Source of the DNA: Piscinibacter defluvii
GTDB lineage: Bacteria; Pseudomonadota; Gammaproteobacteria; Burkholderiales; Burkholderiaceae_C
Direction of reading: 5' to 3'
Assembly (NCBI RefSeq): GCF_004011805.1
Contig: NZ_RCHJ01000024.1
Span: forward strand, 43,533 to 107,532
Length of the DNA: 64,000 nt
Below, piece after piece: positions 8,351-17,085 of the stretch; the first letter of the stretch is position 1; the number at the start of each line of letters is the position of its first letter. The notes below the pieces were generated by a model. That model was not told the origin of the DNA, searched no databases, and saw only the letters and a list, made by a program, of their open reading frames with translations. The translations under genes and the position numbers were made by a program.

Positions 8351-10762
8351 ATGTCTTCCGCCTACCGCTTCGGCCGGTTCGAACTGCGCCCGGACCGGCG
8401 ATTGCTGCTGGTCGAGGGTGAAGCAGTGGCGCTCGGGACGCGAGCCTTCGACCTGCTCGTCGCCCTGGTCGAACGACGTGAGCGTGTGGCCACGAAGGGC
8501 GAATTGCTCGAGGCCGTTTGGCCCGGCCTCGTCGTCGAGGAGAACAACCTCCAGGTGCAGGTCAATGCCTTGCGCAAGCTGCTTGGGCCGCAGTCCATCG
8601 CCACGTTGGCCGGGCGTGGCTACCGATTCGTCGAGCCGATCGAACTGGTCGCGGATGCGGGTCAGCCATTGCGGGTGGCGCGCGTGGCGCACAACCTTCC
8701 CCATGAAAGGACTCGGTTCATCGGGCGCGAAGTGGAGCTGGCCGAATGCGCGCAGTGGCTGGCAGAGTCGCGCCTGGTCACGCTCACGGGCATCGGCGGT
8801 TGCGGCAAGTCTCGGCTGGCCGCCGAGGTGGCCCGGCGCGGGGCGACGCAGTTCGTCGATGGCGTGCGACGTATCGACCTGGCTCCGGTGTCCAGCCCCG
8901 AGCGTGTCGTGGGTGAGGTGGCCCGAGCTTGGCAGGTGGTCGAGGAGCGCCAGTGCCCTCTCGACGAGGCTCTGCCCCGGCAGTTGGGTTCACGTCACGT
9001 CCTGCTGGTGCTCGACAACTGCGAGCACTTGCTGGACGCCTGTGCCGAGCTCGTCGATTGCCTGCTCGACATGTGCGATCACGTGCATGTGCTGGCCACC
9101 AGCCGCGAGCCGCTGGGGGTCGAAGGCGAGCACGTGCTTGCTGTGCGGCCGCTCGATCTGCCCCCGGAGGGCGCGGGCGTCGATGCCGCGACCGGCAGCG
9201 CGGCCGTGCGCCTGTTCGTTGACCGCGCGCGGCATGTCGTGCCGGCGTTCGACCTGGCTGACCACAACGTTGCGGTCGTGATCGACGTCTGCCGTCGGCT
9301 CGACGGCATTGCGCTGGCGCTCGAACTCGCGGCTGCGCGCTTGGCCACCTTGTCGCTGGAGGATCTGCAGCGCATGTTGAGCGACCGCTTCCGCCTGCTT
9401 ACCGCCGGCGGGCGCGGTCTGGCGCGCCATCAGGCGTTGCATGCCACCTTGCAGTGGAGCTACGACACCCTGAATGCCGACGAGCAACGCCTGCTTCGCT
9501 GGCTGTCGGTGTTCGCGGGCGGGTGGACCTTGGCGTCGGCTGCCGCGGTGTGCAGGGCCGACGAACCCGAGATCGAGGTCGCCGACCGGCTGCGCCGGAT
9601 CGTCGACAAGTCGCTCGTCGAGCTCGTCCGGCAGCCTGACGGCGGCGCCCGCTACGGGATGCTGGAGACGGTGCGCCAGTTCGCGCTGGATCAGTTGCTG
9701 GCCCATGGAGAGGCACGACCTGCGCGCGACGCGCACCTCGATCACTTCATTGGCGTGGCGCAGGCGCTATGCGAGCGAATGTCCGAAAGCACCGAGATTG
9801 CCTACGAACGGATAGAGGTCGAGCTCCAGAATTTCATGGCGGCGCACCAATGGTGCGACGAGAACCACATCTCGGCTGAACTTGGTCTGGTGCTTGTTAC
9901 TCGCCTGCGGCGCTACCTTGGGGAGCGCTGCCCGTTCTCAGTCGGGGAACGGTTGTTTCAGCAGGCGCTTGCTCGCCCGGGTGCACAGAGCGAGACCCTC
10001 GCGCGCGCCGATGCGCTGTTCTCGCTGGGTCAGCATCTTTGCTGGAGCGGTCGGCGAGCGGATGCGGCCGGCATCCTGCGCGATGCGCAGCGCATTGCGG
10101 AGATTCACCAGGCGCCCGACATCCAGAGCCTTTCGCTCACGTTGCTCCTGCACGCCCAATTGATCGCTGGCGACAGCGTCGCAGCAGAGGAAACGGCGCG
10201 GCGGGCGTTCGAGATCGCCCAATCCAGCGAAACCGGCTTGGTGCGGGCCTGCGCGTGGGCGGGGCGGGGCACCGTGCACCAATTTGCCGGTCGCTACGAC
10301 GAGGCCTCGAGCGCCATGGACGAAGCGATGGCGCTGATTCCGGATGGCGATCCCAGCAACCTGGCGTACGTGCTGCGCCTGCGGGCACGTGCGTCGATCG
10401 GGGCCGGGCGTCTTGCCGACGCACGGGCGCAGACGGCGCGCAGCCTGACCCTGGCCCGGCATCTCATGTCGTTGCCCGAGTTGCAACCGACGATCGAAAC
10501 GGCCGCGCGCTTGGCCGCCGCGCTGGGTGACTTCGAACGTTCGGCCTGGACGCAGGGCGTGTCGGATGCGCTGGCAGGCCGCATCGGTATCGAGGCCAAC
10601 GCCTTCGATGACCCGGCTCTTGCGCGGTTGCGCGCCCGGCCCGTCGAAGTGCTGGGCCCCGAACAGTGCGCGGCGAAGCGCGCGGCCGGCATGGGGGCTG
10701 CACCAGACTCGGCCATCGACGAGGTCCTGGCCTGGCTACAGCGGGCCTCTGCCGAGACCTGA
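8351..10762 (+). CDS. OmpR-type winged-helix regulator with STAND-like ATPase and TPR region
   Basis: 803 residues. Residues 5-98 are a Trans_reg_C winged helix (FGRFELRPDRR, ALGTRAFDLLVALVERR, NNLQVQVNALRKLL, GRGYRFV). A P-loop NTPase follows: Walker A LTGIGGCGKSRLAAEVA (about 140), Walker B-like HVLLVLDNCEHLLD, and TSREPLGVEGE, as in NB-ARC/STAND regulators. The C-terminal half is helical and TPR-like. Such proteins are one-component activators whose ATPase is switched by a ligand. It is transcribed away from the methyltransferase/phosphoesterase operon and is its likely regulator. Confidence 0.8.
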   Translation: MSSAYRFGRFELRPDRRLLLVEGEAVALGTRAFDLLVALVERRERVATKGELLEAVWPGLVVEENNLQVQVNALRKLLGPQSIATLAGRGYRFVEPIELVADAGQPLRVARVAHNLPHERTRFIGREVELAECAQWLAESRLVTLTGIGGCGKSRLAAEVARRGATQFVDGVRRIDLAPVSSPERVVGEVARAWQVVEERQCPLDEALPRQLGSRHVLLVLDNCEHLLDACAELVDCLLDMCDHVHVLATSREPLGVEGEHVLAVRPLDLPPEGAGVDAATGSAAVRLFVDRARHVVPAFDLADHNVAVVIDVCRRLDGIALALELAAARLATLSLEDLQRMLSDRFRLLTAGGRGLARHQALHATLQWSYDTLNADEQRLLRWLSVFAGGWTLASAAAVCRADEPEIEVADRLRRIVDKSLVELVRQPDGGARYGMLETVRQFALDQLLAHGEARPARDAHLDHFIGVAQALCERMSESTEIAYERIEVELQNFMAAHQWCDENHISAELGLVLVTRLRRYLGERCPFSVGERLFQQALARPGAQSETLARADALFSLGQHLCWSGRRADAAGILRDAQRIAEIHQAPDIQSLSLTLLLHAQLIAGDSVAAEETARRAFEIAQSSETGLVRACAWAGRGTVHQFAGRYDEASSAMDEAMALIPDGDPSNLAYVLRLRARASIGAGRLADARAQTARSLTLARHLMSLPELQPTIETAARLAAALGDFERSAWTQGVSDALAGRIGIEANAFDDPALARLRARPVEVLGPEQCAAKRAAGMGAAPDSAIDEVLAWLQRASAET

Positions 10763-10818
10763 GGGCGGCTGATGCCAGCTCCGGCAAACCATCGGCGCCG
10801 AAGGAGCCGCGCCAGTGC

Positions 10819-11116
10819 CTCACCCGCGGCGCGCCGCCTCGATCTTGGCGATGTCGATCTTGCCCATCTCCATCATCGCCTAGAACACGCGCTTGCTCAC
10901 CGCGGGGTCAGGGTCGGCGATGCCTTCGGTCAGTACGCGTGGCGTGATCGGCCACAAGAGGCCCCAACGGTCCTTGCACCAGCCGCAGGCGCTCGGCTGG
11001 CCGCCGTTGTCGACGATGCCGTTCCACAGCCCGTCTGTCTCGGCCTGGTCTTCGGTGGCCACTTGGAACGAGAAGGCCTCGCTCTGCTTGAAGGCCCGGC
11101 CGCCGTTGCGCGCCAT
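10819..11116 (-). pseudogene. VOC-family (PhnB-like) protein remnant
   Basis: Reads RAFKQSEAFSFQVATEDQ, then ETDGLWNGIVDNGG, SACGWCKDRWG and TPRVLTEGIADPDPA as in PhnB-like glyoxalase-fold proteins. The homologous N-terminal half is absent, and a TAG at 10880 interrupts the end. Beyond that stop the same frame continues AMMEMGKIDIAKIEAARRG to TGA at 10819. It is a truncated gene with an in-frame stop, at the right edge of unit A. Confidence 0.7.
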
Positions 11117-11252
11117 GCAGGGGTGCCTAGACGTACTGCGTCATTCCAATTCCCCCCGACAGCGGCCCTTCTGCAAAGATCGCTCCTGGCCGATCTCCGC
11201 CTGACGCCAGCGTGCGCCGTGCGTCACCTCTATCCCGAAGCTGACTCCCGCC

Positions 11253-11401
11253 GTTCACGACTCTATTCGCTGGCCTGCTCGTCTTCGAGCCGTCGGCCGC
11301 CGCACGTGTTCACGACTCTTAGGAAGCCTGTTGTGCAATCGCCTCGCCGCGAACCCGCACGAAGGCTTGGCGGCTGTTCACGACTCTAATGGACCGGAAC
11401 A
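11253..11401. repeat. Spaced right end of unit A
   Basis: Three sites GTTCACGACTCTA/T start at 11253, 11308 and 11376 (spacing 55 and 68 bp); the last runs into the terminus CCGGAACA ending at 11401. The same spacing (54 and 68 bp) occurs at the outer right end at 38932-39079. Presumed transposase-binding sites of the Tn7 left-end type. Confidence 0.75.
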
Positions 11402-11406
11402 GTCGA
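11402..11406. other. Five-base spacer GTCGA between two abutting transposon ends
   Basis: GTCGA separates CCGGAACA (right end of unit A) from TGTTCCGG (left end of unit B). It is the length of one target duplication, as expected if one unit inserted immediately next to the other. Confidence 0.65.
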
Positions 11407-11475
11407 TGTTCCGGCCAAATACTGTCGTGAACAGGTTAATAGTGTCGTGAACAGGCCATTAGAGTCGTGAACACT
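11407..11475. repeat. Compact left end of unit B: three 20-bp repeats
   Basis: Terminus TGTTCCGGCC is followed by TCGTGAACA at 11425, 11445 and 11465, exact 20-bp period, each after an ACTG, AGTG or AGAG variant. Same architecture as 1983-2051. Confidence 0.8.
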
Positions 11476-11761
11476 GCTCGGCCTGTCCGGCGGCTGTGGC
11501 CAGAGGTTGGCCCTCCGGGTCGTCAGCGTTTGGCTCCGGGGCGCGGAGGGCGGCTGAAGGAGGGGAAGCCGTCATCACGGGCGCGCCCTCGGGCGGCGCT
11601 GGACGGCCCTTAGCTGTCCTTCGTCGTTCTACACAGCTGCCCGATGGCCAGCCTCCGATCCATGCGCTTCCCATCCATGGAGCGGCCACTCGCGGCCACC
11701 GGGAACCGGACTTCAGCGCCCGCGCACGGAGAACGACGAACGGCACCACAACGTCTCAATG
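11476..11761. other. Subterminal region of unit B left end, no gene
   Basis: No supported gene. The first 140 bp are related to the region behind the left end of unit A (see 2052-2314). The remainder to 11761 has open frames on both strands but no start, domain or signal that I would call. Confidence 0.5.
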
Positions 11762-12085
11762 TCACCGCCGCGAAGCGCGAGTCCCGGCGCAGAGCAATCC
11801 CAGAGACGCAACAAGCGCCAGGCACGCCAAGACACCCAGAGCCCTCCTGTCTTCGCCGGGTCTGGGTTGTGAGTTGACGCAACGCAGGGATGGGGTCGAT
11901 GCACCGGCACGGGGTCCAGGCAAACCGTCGGCATGGGCTGCAGCGTCACATTGTTTCCGTAATGTCGCCTCTTCCATCACCAGCGCGGCCGACTGTGCAG
12001 TGGCGCGGTCCATGCAAAGGCAAATTGCGAGCGCTACGACTAGAACGATCGCCGTGCCCCTCCGGCTCGAGCATGCCGGCGGCAT
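11762..12085 (-). CDS. Possible small membrane or secreted protein
   Basis: About 107 residues from ATG 12085. A signal-like segment (GTAIVLVVALAICLCMDRATAQS), here broken across two stretches of the N-terminus, is followed by a polar middle and a second hydrophobic helix near the C-terminus (LGVLACLALVASLG, then LLCAGTRASRR). No homologue is recognised and the Shine-Dalgarno is weak. The two hydrophobic segments argue for a real gene; the overlapping frames argue against. Confidence 0.3.
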   Translation of the reverse strand: MPPACSSRRGTAIVLVVALAICLCMDRATAQSAALVMEEATLRKQCDAAAHADGLPGPRAGASTPSLRCVNSQPRPGEDRRALGVLACLALVASLGLLCAGTRASRR

Positions 12086-12211
12086 CTGAGCAATGGGCGT
12101 CTGACTCCACCCGGCGACCAACCGACACGCCCGCACGCCTGCCATCGCAGGGCGATAGATGGGAACGTCACCCGGGGACTTCATGCCAGGCGTGTTCAGT
12201 CTTGCCGCTCG

Positions 12212-12610
12212 TCAGCCTCGACGCGTGCGCAGCCGAGCTTGGTACTGGGATCGACTCACTTGCCGCTCAACGCCGACACGCATCTGCCCGTCTGCCGGAC
12301 CAGTCTCGTACAGAACGACTGATGCGTCCTGCACTCGCTTGTCGAACTCGAACAAGAAGTCCAGCAATTCAATGACGCGTGTCTCGAGCAGGGGCGTCGG
12401 CGCGCTGTTCGGCCACTGGCGCACGATCCAGTCGCAGATCGACGCGTGATCCAGGCAATCGGCCGTTTCGACCGGCACGTCCGGTGTCAGCCCATTGATC
12501 ACCAGGCAGACCTTGACCGGCCGCAGTTGTCGAGCCTTTCCGGGCGGGCCGACCGCCAGCTTCGTTTCCACACCCTCCAGGCGCAGGGTCCACTTCGCGC
12601 GCAATGCCAT
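12212..12610 (-). CDS. FolB (dihydroneopterin aldolase)-like protein, catalytic Lys absent
   Basis: 132 residues of the FolB/FolX fold: CLDHASICDWIV, PTPLLETRVIELLDFLF and a final VGVERQ. FolB converts dihydroneopterin to 6-hydroxymethyl-dihydropterin using a catalytic Lys in the strand before the VGV segment. Here that strand reads VVLYETG, Glu where the second copy at 28989 has Lys (VGLYKQR). The N-terminal Glu region is also changed. It may be non-catalytic. Its ATG overlaps the TGA of the upstream permease (TGATG), so it is coupled to the transporter operon. Confidence 0.7.
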   Translation of the reverse strand: MALRAKWTLRLEGVETKLAVGPPGKARQLRPVKVCLVINGLTPDVPVETADCLDHASICDWIVRQWPNSAPTPLLETRVIELLDFLFEFDKRVQDASVVLYETGPADGQMRVGVERQVSRSQYQARLRTRRG

Positions 12611-13458
12611 CACGCGCTCATTCCGCGCATGCGCATGCTGCGCCGGCGCAATCCCTCGAGCGTGAGCAGCATGGCCACCGAGATGAGGGTCAGCACCACC
12701 GCCGCCGCGAGAATGGTCGGGCTGAGCTGTTCGCGCAGCCCCGTCCACATCTGCCGCGGGATGGTGCGCTGCTCGACGCTGCCAAGGAACAGCACCACGA
12801 CGACCTCGTCGAACGAAGTGGCGAACGCGAACAAGGCGCCCGAGAACACGCCCGGCCAGATGATCGGCAGCGTGACGCGGCGAAATGCCGTGACCGGCGA
12901 CGCGCCGAGCGAACGCGCGGCGCGGAACAGCCCACGGTCGAAGCCGGCGAGCGTCGCGCCGACGGTAATGACGACGAAGGGCGTGCCGAGTGCGGCGTGC
13001 GCGAGGATCAGCCCGCCCAGGCTGTTGGCGATGCCCAGAAGCGAGTAGAAGAAGTACGCGCCGACCGCGACGATCACCACCGGCACGATCATCGGTGAGA
13101 CAAGCACAGCCGTGATCAGCGCGCGACCCGGCAGCTTGGGGTGCGTCAGCCCGATCGACGCCAGCGTGCCGAGCGCGGTCGCGATCGCGGTCGCGGCCGA
13201 GCCGATCACGAAGCTGTTCTTCACCGCGACCTGCCACATCTCGTCGGTGAAGAACTCGTGGAACCAGTGCAGACTGAAGCGACGGATCGGATAGGTGAAG
13301 TACGCGTCGGCGTTGAACGCGAGCGGCATCACGACCAGCACCGGCGCCATCAGGAAGAGGAGCGCGGCGACGCACCAGGCGTCGAGCAGCCAGCGGCCGA
13401 TGCGGCCGGCCGGCCCGACGTACGGCGGCAGCGACGAAACCTTAACCGAGGCGGACAT
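12610..13458 (-). CDS. ABC transporter permease, PotC type
   Basis: 282 residues with about six membrane helices and the EAA loop (RAARSLGASPVTAFRRVTLPIIWPG). BPD_transp_1 family, closest in kind to inner-membrane subunits of spermidine/putrescine importers. It overlaps the upstream permease by 17 bp and the downstream folB-like gene by one base. Ligand uncertain; the context suggests creatine or another N-methylated compound. Confidence 0.85.
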   Translation of the reverse strand: MSASVKVSSLPPYVGPAGRIGRWLLDAWCVAALLFLMAPVLVVMPLAFNADAYFTYPIRRFSLHWFHEFFTDEMWQVAVKNSFVIGSAATAIATALGTLASIGLTHPKLPGRALITAVLVSPMIVPVVIVAVGAYFFYSLLGIANSLGGLILAHAALGTPFVVITVGATLAGFDRGLFRAARSLGASPVTAFRRVTLPIIWPGVFSGALFAFATSFDEVVVVLFLGSVEQRTIPRQMWTGLREQLSPTILAAAVVLTLISVAMLLTLEGLRRRSMRMRGMSA

Positions 13459-14743
13459 TGCCCACTCCCACGATGCGTTCGTAGACGACGTACAGCACCA
13501 GCACGCCGGCCAGCAGTAGGCCGCCGAGCGCCGACGCGAGCCCCCAGTTCAGGCTGCGCGTCAGATGGTCGGCAATGAAGTAACTCATCATTTGATCCGC
13601 CGCTCCACCGAGCAGCGCCGGCGTGATGTAGTAGCCCAGCGCGAGGATGAAGACCAGCAGCACGCCCGCGCCGACGCCGGGCATCGACTGCGGCACGTAG
13701 ACGCGCAGGAACGCCGTCGCCGGGGACGCGCCGAGCGAGCGCGCCGCGCGCACGTAGGCGGGCGGGATCTGCTTCATCACTGAATACAGCGGCAGGATCA
13801 TGAAAGGCAGCAGGATGTGCGTCATGCCGGCGACGACGCCGAAGCGGTTGAACATCAGCTCGAGCGGTTCGCGGATCAACCCCAACGCCTGCAGAGCCGA
13901 GTTGACGACGCCCTCCTTCTGCAGCAGCACGATCCACGCGGTCGTGCGCACGAGCAGCGAGGTCCAGAAAGGCAGCAGCACCAGCACCATCAGCAGGTTG
14001 CCGGTCTTGGCCGGCTTGGCCGCGAGCCAGTACGCGAGCGGGTAGCCGATCGCGAGGCACGCGAGCGTCACCAGCACGCTGAGCCAGATCGTGCGGCCGA
14101 ACACGTCGAGGTACAGCCGGTCGCCCTCGGGCAGGCGCTCGAAGCGATCCTGCGCGTCGCGCCTCAGGTCGAGCGCGGCCAGGTAATAGCCCGCGGTCGG
14201 CGTCCTCGCGGTCTGGCGCAGCACGGTCCAGATCCCGGGCTCGTCCCACGCCGGGTCGATCTGCACGAATCGTTGCTTCCACGAGCCGGGTTCGCCCGCG
14301 TCGGCGCCGGCCATGCCGCGCACCGTCTTCATGAACAGCGTGCGCAGACCGCTTTGCTCGAAGTTCAGCCGGCTGGCGACGCGGCTCGCGGTCTGCGCCT
14401 CGGCCGCCGCCTTCATGTCCTCGGCGAGGGCAGCGAACGCCGGCTCGTCCGGCACCTGCGCCTGCGCCGGGAGCCGATCGAGCAGCCGCGCGGTGCGCGG
14501 CAGCACGTCCGAGACCAGCGGGTCGTGGATGCTGTTGACGAGCATCATCCCGATCGGCACCAGGAAGCTCAGCAGGATGAACAGCAGCAGCGGCGCGATC
14601 AGCGCGTACGCGCGCAGGCGTGCCCGGCGTTCGGCGCGGCGCAGCCGCTGCTTCAGAGGACTGCGACCGTCGGCGGCGTCGGCGCCGACCGCGCGCGCGA
14701 GGCCGGCGGGCGCCGCGAAGGTGACCAGATGTGGGTCCGACAT
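13442..14743 (-). CDS. ABC transporter permease, PotB type, with periplasmic insert
   Basis: 433 residues from ATG 14743, preceded by GGAG at 6 bp. The first membrane helix (YALIAPLLLFILLSFLVP, about 65) is followed by roughly 140 periplasmic residues. The core helices then follow with the EAA loop RAARSLGASPATAFLRVYVP. PotB proteins are about 280 residues; the extra length is this periplasmic segment, known from some polyamine/thiamine-type permeases. Pairs with the PotC-type permease. Confidence 0.85.
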   Translation of the reverse strand: MSDPHLVTFAAPAGLARAVGADAADGRSPLKQRLRRAERRARLRAYALIAPLLLFILLSFLVPIGMMLVNSIHDPLVSDVLPRTARLLDRLPAQAQVPDEPAFAALAEDMKAAAEAQTASRVASRLNFEQSGLRTLFMKTVRGMAGADAGEPGSWKQRFVQIDPAWDEPGIWTVLRQTARTPTAGYYLAALDLRRDAQDRFERLPEGDRLYLDVFGRTIWLSVLVTLACLAIGYPLAYWLAAKPAKTGNLLMVLVLLPFWTSLLVRTTAWIVLLQKEGVVNSALQALGLIREPLELMFNRFGVVAGMTHILLPFMILPLYSVMKQIPPAYVRAARSLGASPATAFLRVYVPQSMPGVGAGVLLVFILALGYYITPALLGGAADQMMSYFIADHLTRSLNWGLASALGGLLLAGVLVLYVVYERIVGVGNVRLG

Positions 14744-14817
14744 GGTGTTCTCCGGCCGACACGCGTTGGACAAGGCGGCCGCACCGGAAGCTTCGCGGCT
14801 GCCGGCGCGGCCGGGGT

Positions 14818-15885
14818 TCACTTCGCGAGCCAGGCCGCGAAGCGCTGGTTCATCTCGTCACCGTGATCGGCCCACCAGGCGGCATCGGTCTGCAAGTGGC
14901 GGCCGTGCTGGCTCGTTCCCGGCAGCCAGGGCTTGACCGAGTCGGCGACCAGCTTCAGCGAGGACTTGCGCATCGGCGCGTAGGGGATGTAGCCGGTCTC
15001 GTCGGCGAGCGGCTTGCTCGAGGTGGCGAAGCGCACGAACTCCATCGCCGGTGCGACGTTCTTAGAACCCTTGACCACCGCGAACAGGTTCGGCACCACG
15101 ACTTGGCCGTCCCAGACGAGCGCGAAGTCGCGCTTGTCCTTGGTGTTCGCGTCGTAGATGCGGCCGTGGTAGACGGTGGTCAGCGCGACCTCGCCGGCGG
15201 CGAGCAACTGCGGCGGCTGTGCGCCGGCCGTCCACCAGACGATCTGCGGCTTGATCGTGTCGAGCTTCTTGAATGCCCGGTCGACCCCGGCCGGCGTCGA
15301 AAGTACCTTGTAGACGTCCTGCGGCGCGACCCCGTCGGCCATCAGCGCCCACTCGAGGTTGACCGGCGCCTCCTTCTTCATCCCGCGCTTGCCGGGGAAC
15401 TTCTTCAGGTCGAAGAAGTCGTCGAGCGTCTTGGGTGCGTTGCTCGGGTACTTGGCCTTGTCGTAGGCCACGACGTTGGCGTAGGTGATCGTGCCGACCG
15501 CGCACGGCGTGATCGCTCCCGGGACGAAGTCCGATTTCGCCGGCGTGCCGTCCTCGCCCGGCGGCAGCTTGACCGGGTCGATCTTCTCGAACAGACCCTC
15601 GTCGCAGCCGCGCAGCGCCTCGGCGAGTTCGACGTCGATCACGTCCCACTTGACGTTGCCGGTCTTGACCTGCGCGCGGACCTCGGCGAGCCCGCCGTTG
15701 TAGTCCTCACTCAGCACCTTGACGCCGCTCTTGGCGGCGAACGGCTTGTACATCACCTCCTGCAGGCTCTTGCCGTAGGCGCCGCCGTACGAAGTGATCG
15801 TGATCGTCGATTGCGCCTGCACCGCGGTGCCGAAGGCGGCGAGCAATGCCGCGGCGAGCAGTGTGCGAGGGATGCGAGTCTTCAT
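14818..15885 (-). CDS. Periplasmic substrate-binding protein, polyamine type
   Basis: 355 residues with a clear signal peptide (cleavage after AVQA, about residue 24) and AGGAG before the ATG. PotD/PotF-like extracellular solute-binding family: ITSYGGAYGKSLQEVMYKPF, VKWDVIDVE, FVRFATSSKPLADETGYIPYAP. It delivers the ligand to the two permeases. The family binds polyamines and other cationic amines; creatine, sarcosine or glycine betaine would fit the neighbours but cannot be read from sequence. Confidence 0.85.
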   Translation of the reverse strand: MKTRIPRTLLAAALLAAFGTAVQAQSTITITSYGGAYGKSLQEVMYKPFAAKSGVKVLSEDYNGGLAEVRAQVKTGNVKWDVIDVELAEALRGCDEGLFEKIDPVKLPPGEDGTPAKSDFVPGAITPCAVGTITYANVVAYDKAKYPSNAPKTLDDFFDLKKFPGKRGMKKEAPVNLEWALMADGVAPQDVYKVLSTPAGVDRAFKKLDTIKPQIVWWTAGAQPPQLLAAGEVALTTVYHGRIYDANTKDKRDFALVWDGQVVVPNLFAVVKGSKNVAPAMEFVRFATSSKPLADETGYIPYAPMRKSSLKLVADSVKPWLPGTSQHGRHLQTDAAWWADHGDEMNQRFAAWLAK

Positions 15886-15950
15886 GCGGGTCTCCTGGGG
15901 TGGTCGGGCGCCCGGGTCCGGTGCGCCCTGGTGGTGGCGGGGTAGGGAAA

Positions 15951-17039
15951 TCAGGCCGGCGCGCGCAGCGCGTGGCAATCCTGGGCGCGCCAGCCGAGGC
16001 GGATCGCGTCGCCTTCTGCGACCGCGCGCTCGCGCGCCGCGTTCGGCAGCTTCATGACGATCGGCTGGTCGCCGAACGCAAGCACGCGCAGCCGCAGGTG
16101 GTCGCCGAGGTAGGTGACGTCCTGCACCTGCGCGTCGGCGAGCACGTCGCAGGCGCCCGGGGCGGGATTGAGGAGAACGCGTTCGGGGCGCAGCGACAGC
16201 AGCGTCGCTGCGCCGGTGTCGCCAGCCTCGACCGCCTGCGCGCGCACCTGCGAGCCGTCGGCCAGGCGTACGTCGCACCACTGGCCGTCGCGCCGCTGCA
16301 CCGTGCCGGCGAGCTTGTTGTTCTCGCCGATGAACCCGGCGACGAAGGCGTTGGCCGGGTGCTCGTACAGGCGCCCCGGCGTATCGAGCTGCTGAATCAC
16401 GCCGGCGTCGAAGACCGCGATGCGGTCGGACATCGTCAGTGCTTCGCCCTGGTCGTGCGTGACGTAGACCACCGTGAGGCCGTGGCGGTGGTGCAGCTGC
16501 TTGATCTCGTACTGCATCTGCTCGCGCAGCTGCTTGTCCAGCGCCGACAGGGGTTCGTCCATCAGCACGAGCTTGGGCTCGAAGACGAGCGCGCGCGCGA
16601 CCGCGACGCGCTGCTGCTGGCCGCCCGACAGCTGTGCGGGGCGCCGCTCGCCGAAGCCCTTGAGGCCCACCATTCCGAGCGCACGTTCGACGCGCGCCGC
16701 GATGTCGGCCTTGCGCGTGCGCCGAACGGTCAGCGGGAACGCGACGTTCTCCGCGACGCTCATGTGCGGGAACAGCGCATAGCTCTGGAACACCATGCCG
16801 ATGTTGCGCGCCTCCGGCGCCAGCCGATTGATCGGCTTGCCGTCGAGGAAGATCTCCCCGTGAGTGGCGGTCTCGAAGCCGGCGAGCATCATCAGCGTGG
16901 TCGTCTTGCCCGAGCCCGACGGCCCGAGCATCGTCAGGAACTCGCCCTTGGCGATGTCGAGGTTCAGGTCGCGGACGACGAGATGCTCGCCGTCATAGGT
17001 CTTCTGAACGCCCTTGAGCTGGACGATCGGCTGGCTCAT
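15951..17039 (-). CDS. ABC transporter ATPase, PotA type
   Basis: 362 residues. Walker A GPSGSGKTT (about 38), Q-loop FQSYALFPHMSV, signature LSGGQQQRVAVARAL, Walker B LVLMDEPLSALD, then a TOBE domain. Energises the adjacent permease pair. ATG 17039 is preceded by GGGAGA. First gene of the transporter block transcribed ATPase, binding protein, permeases, folB-like. Confidence 0.9.
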   Translation of the reverse strand: MSQPIVQLKGVQKTYDGEHLVVRDLNLDIAKGEFLTMLGPSGSGKTTTLMMLAGFETATHGEIFLDGKPINRLAPEARNIGMVFQSYALFPHMSVAENVAFPLTVRRTRKADIAARVERALGMVGLKGFGERRPAQLSGGQQQRVAVARALVFEPKLVLMDEPLSALDKQLREQMQYEIKQLHHRHGLTVVYVTHDQGEALTMSDRIAVFDAGVIQQLDTPGRLYEHPANAFVAGFIGENNKLAGTVQRRDGQWCDVRLADGSQVRAQAVEAGDTGAATLLSLRPERVLLNPAPGACDVLADAQVQDVTYLGDHLRLRVLAFGDQPIVMKLPNAARERAVAEGDAIRLGWRAQDCHALRAPA

Positions 17040-17085
17040 GTGCTGTCTCCCGGCCCGCATGTGCGCGGGCGTGTCGTCGAGGTGT

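Larger units (their letters stand above)
1983..11401. mobile_element. Transposon unit A (secreted-protein/phosphoesterase cargo)
   Basis: A 9.4-kb unit bounded by a compact left end (1983-2051) and a spaced right end (11253-11401). Cargo: a leftward operon of methyltransferase, secreted proteins and phosphoesterase, a divergent regulator and a VOC pseudogene. The flanking pentamers differ (GCCGC left, GTCGA right), so unit A alone did not insert at this site; it came as part of the composite. No transposition gene is visible. Confidence 0.7.

Noticed and set aside
12212..14762. Long leftward frames in alternative registers over the ABC permeases
   Set aside because: Arg-rich out-of-frame translations; the permease frames have the membrane helices and EAA loops.
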